A DNA stretch of 45,668 nucleotides from Bacillota bacterium (lineage in GTDB: Bacteria; Bacillota; Sulfobacillia; JAJZYS01; JAJZLH01): the NCBI GenBank assembly GCA_021827745.1, contig JAKAUI010000029.1, positions 1 to 45,668 of the forward strand. Reading direction: 5' to 3'. Shown piece by piece: positions 42,548 through 45,668 of the stretch. Below the pieces are notes generated by a model. The model was not told the DNA's origin, ran no database searches, and saw only the letters and a list, made by a program, of their open reading frames with translations. Numbering within the stretch: the stretch's first letter is position 1; each line of letters starts with the position of its first letter. The position numbers and the translations under genes are program-made.

Positions 42548-44263
42548 TTAGGTCAGCGTGTAACCGGGCCCGGTGCCGCCTTCTGCCGGCGTGAGCTGGC
42601 CCCCCTTGGCGCTGATGGCGCCGCACTGGACGCAGTTGGCGGAGTTGACCCGGACCTCGACCAGGTCGGTCGCGGAGCCATTTTCTGCGATCTCGTACAC
42701 GCCGGCCGGGCACATCGAGCGCCAGGTCTCGGCGATCTGGCGCGGCACGTTGGTCTGGATCCTGATGTGGCTCGGTTCGTCGTCGCGGGTGTCCGTGCCG
42801 GAGAGATAGACAGACGACAGTTTGTCGAAGATGTAGGCGCCGTCTGGCTTGGGATAGCTGTCCTGGCTGTTGCCGACCTCCATCGGGCTTTCGGCGTCTG
42901 GGTGGTTGTGCCAGCGCCCGCCCGGGAAGGCGCCGCCTGTGGCCACCATCAAATTGGCGATGGCGCTCCCGGCGTAGAAGCCGCGATCGAAAGGCTGGCG
43001 CATGTTGCGGGCGACGTAGAGCTCTTTTGCGACCGCTGACTCGTGAAAGCGCGTCTCGTAGGCCGAGAAGTCGTTGCTGCCGCGTCCCAGCTCCTCGAAG
43101 ATGGCTTCGGCCGCATAGATGCCGGACAAGATGGCGTAGTGGATGCCCTTTAGCTGCGGCACGTTCACCATCCCCGCCGTGTCCCCGCACAGCACCATGC
43201 CCGGTGCCGTCAGCTTGGGAATGGCGAAGTAGCCCCCCTCCGGGATCACCTTGGCGCCCCAGGCCAGGCGCTCGCCGCCTTCCAGGATGCCGCGGGCAAG
43301 GGTTGACGTCTTGAACAGCTGGAGGAGGTCGTGGGCAGAGACGGTGGCGTCGGTGTAGCCGAGCCCCAGCACAAAGCCGATCGATACCTTATCCGCACCC
43401 ATCGGATAGATCCACGACCCGCCGAACTCGCGCCACTTGGCCGAATACCGTAGTGGCCAGCCGAGCGTGTGGATGACCCGGTCGAGCGGCTTTGGGACCT
43501 GCCAGACCTCCTTCACCCCCAAAGACCAAGTCTGCGGCTCGCACCCTTCGGCCAGGTCGAACACCTCGATTGCCGCCCGGCCCAGATAGCCCCAGGGCCC
43601 GTCGGCCAGGACGGTGGCCTGGGCCACGATGTCGGTGCCCGGCTCGAACCGGCCGGACGACTCTTGGTTGCGGGACCGGCCCTTGTCGCCGGAGCGGACG
43701 CCCCGGACCGCACCGTCCGTGACCAGCAGCTGGGCGGCGGCGGTTTCGGTCAGGATGTAGGCCCCAGCCTCCTCTGCTCGGCTGCCCAGCCAGCGGGCGA
43801 GTTCGGAGATGCTGACCACATGGTTGCCGTGGTTGCGAAAGGTCGGTGGCGTCGGGCGCAAGGCGAGCTGGGAATTCGGACCGCGCATCCAGTAGACGCT
43901 GTCATTGGTCACCGCTCCGTAGGTCGGCCAATCGGACGGATCGAGATCGGGGAAGAGCGCCTTCAGTCCCTCGGGCCGCATCACGGCGCCCGACACCTCA
44001 TGGCCGCCGCAGGACTTCGCCTTTTCGATCACCGCCACCGGCACCTCACCCAGCCGTCCCATCAGGTCAGGCGCACCTTCTAGCAGCTGGAGCAGGCGGA
44101 TGGCGCAGGCGAGCCCGGCCGGCCCGCCGCCGACGATGGCGACTCCGACCTCGATGCGGGCATCGGCCGGGTCGAGCGTACGCTTGATGGCGTCTTGGGC
44201 GGGGTCTGACGGCGGGGGATAGTGGGCGGGGCTGAGTGCGGTCCGGGGGTGCTCGGATGACAT
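42548..44263 (-). CDS. Electron-transfer flavoprotein:ubiquinone oxidoreductase (ETF-QO, FixC-like), altered Fe-S site
   Basis: 571 residues on the minus strand, normal ETF-QO length. FAD motif VAIVGGGPAGLACAIRL, SCGGHEVSGAVM, GVKEVWQVP, GLGYTDATVSAHDLLQLFK, CGDTAGMVNVPQLKGIHYAI and late PEGG-like PAEGGTGPGY. It passes electrons from ETF into the quinone pool. In the C-terminal [4Fe-4S] domain Cys518 (MCPAGVYE), Cys544 and Cys547 (ANCVQCGAI) are present, but the fourth ligand (Cys in CVHCKTC of other ETF-QOs) is Ile550. ATG 44263 has GGGGAG 11 bases upstream; ATG 44281 has none. ETF genes are not in the window. Confidence 0.9.
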   Translation of the reverse strand: MSSEHPRTALSPAHYPPPSDPAQDAIKRTLDPADARIEVGVAIVGGGPAGLACAIRLLQLLEGAPDLMGRLGEVPVAVIEKAKSCGGHEVSGAVMRPEGLKALFPDLDPSDWPTYGAVTNDSVYWMRGPNSQLALRPTPPTFRNHGNHVVSISELARWLGSRAEEAGAYILTETAAAQLLVTDGAVRGVRSGDKGRSRNQESSGRFEPGTDIVAQATVLADGPWGYLGRAAIEVFDLAEGCEPQTWSLGVKEVWQVPKPLDRVIHTLGWPLRYSAKWREFGGSWIYPMGADKVSIGFVLGLGYTDATVSAHDLLQLFKTSTLARGILEGGERLAWGAKVIPEGGYFAIPKLTAPGMVLCGDTAGMVNVPQLKGIHYAILSGIYAAEAIFEELGRGSNDFSAYETRFHESAVAKELYVARNMRQPFDRGFYAGSAIANLMVATGGAFPGGRWHNHPDAESPMEVGNSQDSYPKPDGAYIFDKLSSVYLSGTDTRDDEPSHIRIQTNVPRQIAETWRSMCPAGVYEIAENGSATDLVEVRVNSANCVQCGAISAKGGQLTPAEGGTGPGYTLT

Positions 44264-44393
44264 GCCAAAAACGCTCCCCATGGGCTGACTGTGGCCGGGC
44301 GGCAGTGAACGCTGGCTCTTACTTCTGCACGGCCAGTGGACCTCCCTATCGTCAGATCGCCTGTTGCGGCTTGGCCCGCAGGCCAGAGGCCGT

Positions 44394-45350
44394 TTAGTCG
44401 CGCCCGGGGTGGGCAGTGCCGAAGGCCTGGACCGGGGGGAGCGGCTCGAACCAGAACCCGTCCCGCCCGCTCAGGCGGTGGCGGGCTCGGGCCGCCAGGT
44501 AGGGCAGCACCAGCCTGAGCATGGCCTGATGGCGGGCGTGCCCCGAAAGGCGCGACAGGATCTGGCTGCAGGCCTCAACGCCGCCTGGATCCTTGTCCTG
44601 CTCGAAGTAGGTGCGATAGCGCAGCGCCGAGGCGGCCATCACCGTCTGCCAGACCTCGTCTCCCCAGTTCTGATCGACATAGGGGCGCATGTCCGCCATC
44701 AGGCGCTGACCTGCCTCAAAGCCGCGCCGCCGAAGCCGCGAGAAGCTGGTGGCCGTGCGGCGGTAGAGCCAGAGCGCCTCGGGATAGAAGAAGACTGGCC
44801 CGCGCTGGGCCAGCCGACACCAGAGGTCGCGGTCCTCGATGCCCTCTCGGTCCGGCCGAAAGCCGCCTGCAGCGAGAAGGGCCCGCCGGTCGGCGATCAC
44901 ACCGGTGGGTCCGAGAAAGTAGCCGAGTAGAATCTGGCGAAAGTCGAGCTTCTGGGCTGGCCGCTGCCGGGGCCGGGCGGGGGCGGAAGCTGGCGCCGCC
45001 CAGCCAGAGCCGATCATGACCACGGGGTCGGCAGCCGTCAGGGCTGACAGTTGAAGCTCCAACTTGGGTTTGAGCCACACATCGTCTGCATCCAAAAAGG
45101 CCACGAGGTCTCCTGTGGCGGCCTCGATGCCGGTGTTGCGAGCGGCCGCCGGCCCGCTCTGCGGCTGCTCGATCAGGCGGACTTTCGGATAGCGGGTGCG
45201 GACAAGTTCGGCTGTGTCGTCGGTCGAGCCGTCGTTCACCACCACGATTTCGTCTGGTGGGAGCGATTGGCTGACGGCAGAATCGATCGCCTCGGCGATG
45301 GTGGCGGCACCATTGTAAACTGGGATTACGGCGCTGATCCGGCTGGGCAT
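44394..45350 (-). CDS. Family 2 glycosyltransferase
   Basis: 318 residues on the minus strand. GT-A fold: SAVIPVYNGAATIAEAID, VNDGSTDDT, AARNTGIEAATGDLVAFLD with the DxD motif in LDADDVW, and the catalytic region IEDRDLWCRLA. No membrane helix is obvious, so it acts at the cytoplasmic face on a sugar-nucleotide donor; acceptor unknown. ATG 45350 has GGGGGAGGA 5 bases upstream; the longer frame to 45383 lacks this. It stands alone between the ETF-QO gene (112 bases or more away) and the tRNAs. Confidence 0.9.
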   Translation of the reverse strand: MPSRISAVIPVYNGAATIAEAIDSAVSQSLPPDEIVVVNDGSTDDTAELVRTRYPKVRLIEQPQSGPAAARNTGIEAATGDLVAFLDADDVWLKPKLELQLSALTAADPVVMIGSGWAAPASAPARPRQRPAQKLDFRQILLGYFLGPTGVIADRRALLAAGGFRPDREGIEDRDLWCRLAQRGPVFFYPEALWLYRRTATSFSRLRRRGFEAGQRLMADMRPYVDQNWGDEVWQTVMAASALRYRTYFEQDKDPGGVEACSQILSRLSGHARHQAMLRLVLPYLAARARHRLSGRDGFWFEPLPPVQAFGTAHPGRD

Positions 45351-45459
45351 GACATCCTCCCCCTGGCCACCAGGTCGGCACACTTTTCGGTACGGCGCTG
45401 CCGCACCCTCTGTCGACAGGGAGATTTGGCTCTTTGGACGAACCCTAAAATCGGGCTGG

Positions 45460-45489
45460 TTGTGGCGGGCTAATGACGGGTGGTATAAT
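45460..45489 (+). promoter_or_regulatory. Promoter of the tRNA-Val/tRNA-Asp unit
   Basis: TTGTGG (45460-45465) and a perfect TATAAT (45484-45489) with an 18-base spacer. The first tRNA starts 12 bases after the -10, a normal distance for stable-RNA promoters. Confidence 0.7.
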
Positions 45490-45501
45490 CCGCAACGCGT
45501 C

Positions 45502-45576
45502 GGGCGAATAGCTCAGCGGTAGAGCACCTCCCTTACAAGGAGGGGGTCACAGGTTCGAGCCCTGTTTCGCCCACCA
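45502..45576 (+). tRNA. tRNA-Val (anticodon TAC)
   Basis: 75 nt with encoded CCA. Acceptor GGGCGAA/TTCGCCC, D-arm GCTC/GAGC, anticodon stem CCTCC/GGAGG with anticodon TAC at 45534-45536, T-arm ACAGG-TTCGAGC-CCTGT. All arms pair. Confidence 0.97.
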
Positions 45577-45586
45577 TGGCGGAGTC

Positions 45587-45663
45587 GGAGGCGTGGTGTA
45601 GTTGGTTAACATAACGCCCTGTCACGGCGTAGATCACGGGTTCGAGTCCCGTCGCCTCCGCCA
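45587..45663 (+). tRNA. tRNA-Asp (anticodon GTC)
   Basis: 77 nt with encoded CCA, discriminator G. Acceptor GGAGGCG/CGCCTCC, anticodon stem CGCCC/GGCG with GTC at 45621-45623, T-arm CACGGG-TTCGAGT-CCCGT. Ten bases after tRNA-Val, same transcript; more tRNAs may follow beyond the window. Confidence 0.97.
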
Positions 45664-45668
45664 GAATT

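Overview
The window reads as chromosomal DNA from a GC-rich, probably aerobic or facultative Bacillota (Firmicutes). Two things support this. The block fmt-rsmB-rlmN-PP2C-PASTA kinase-rsgA-rpe-rpmB-recG is the classic Firmicutes housekeeping order. The trp operon is preceded by a long T-box leader with a Trp specifier codon. Heme O synthase, an ETF:quinone oxidoreductase and a membrane sulfite-oxidase-like protein point to a respiring cell. The exact lineage (for example Sulfobacillus, Thermaerobacter or Symbiobacterium relatives) is only a guess.

Layout. 1-9022: translation/RNA-modification and Ser/Thr-kinase housekeeping block, with most start codons overlapping the preceding stop, then rpmB (minus strand) and a short recG. 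9213-11901: acetyl-CoA synthetase and an acetate transporter of the GPR1/FUN34/YaaH family. 11973-17685: a small SH3-like protein, a structured leader, a selenocysteine-containing NAD-linked formate dehydrogenase operon, and a second divergent YaaH-like transporter. 17821-26935: Trp T-box, complete trpEGDCFBA, DAHP synthase and EPSP synthase. 26976-34085: cytochrome b/sulfite-oxidase-like fusion, rhomboid-like protein, amino-acid permease, SCO-like protein, heme O synthase, RocB-like peptidase and a MoaD-MoaE fusion. 34086-39998: large membrane alkaline-phosphatase-fold protein (minus strand), then a glycolipid/envelope trio of UgtP-like glycosyltransferase, MFS transporter and NodB deacetylase with a YkoP-like tail. 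39991-42397: selA and selD. 42548-45350 (minus strand): ETF:quinone oxidoreductase and a family 2 glycosyltransferase. 45502-45663: tRNA-Val and tRNA-Asp.

Most interesting observation: the formate dehydrogenase catalytic chain is split and rearranged. In the familiar NuoG-like FdhA the order is [2Fe-2S]/ferredoxin domains, then the Mop [4Fe-4S] domain, then the molybdopterin domains, in one chain. Here the molybdopterin part, with UGA-encoded Sec88, is the first gene of the operon and lacks its own [4Fe-4S] domain. That missing domain is the C-terminus of the last gene, fused behind the ferredoxin domains. The two pieces meet without missing or duplicated sequence. The same window encodes two of the four selenocysteine-machinery components, SelA and SelD, and SelD itself also carries an in-frame UGA (Sec16). 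MoaD-MoaE supplies the molybdenum cofactor pathway. SelB, tRNA-Sec, FdhD and the ETF subunits are not in the window.
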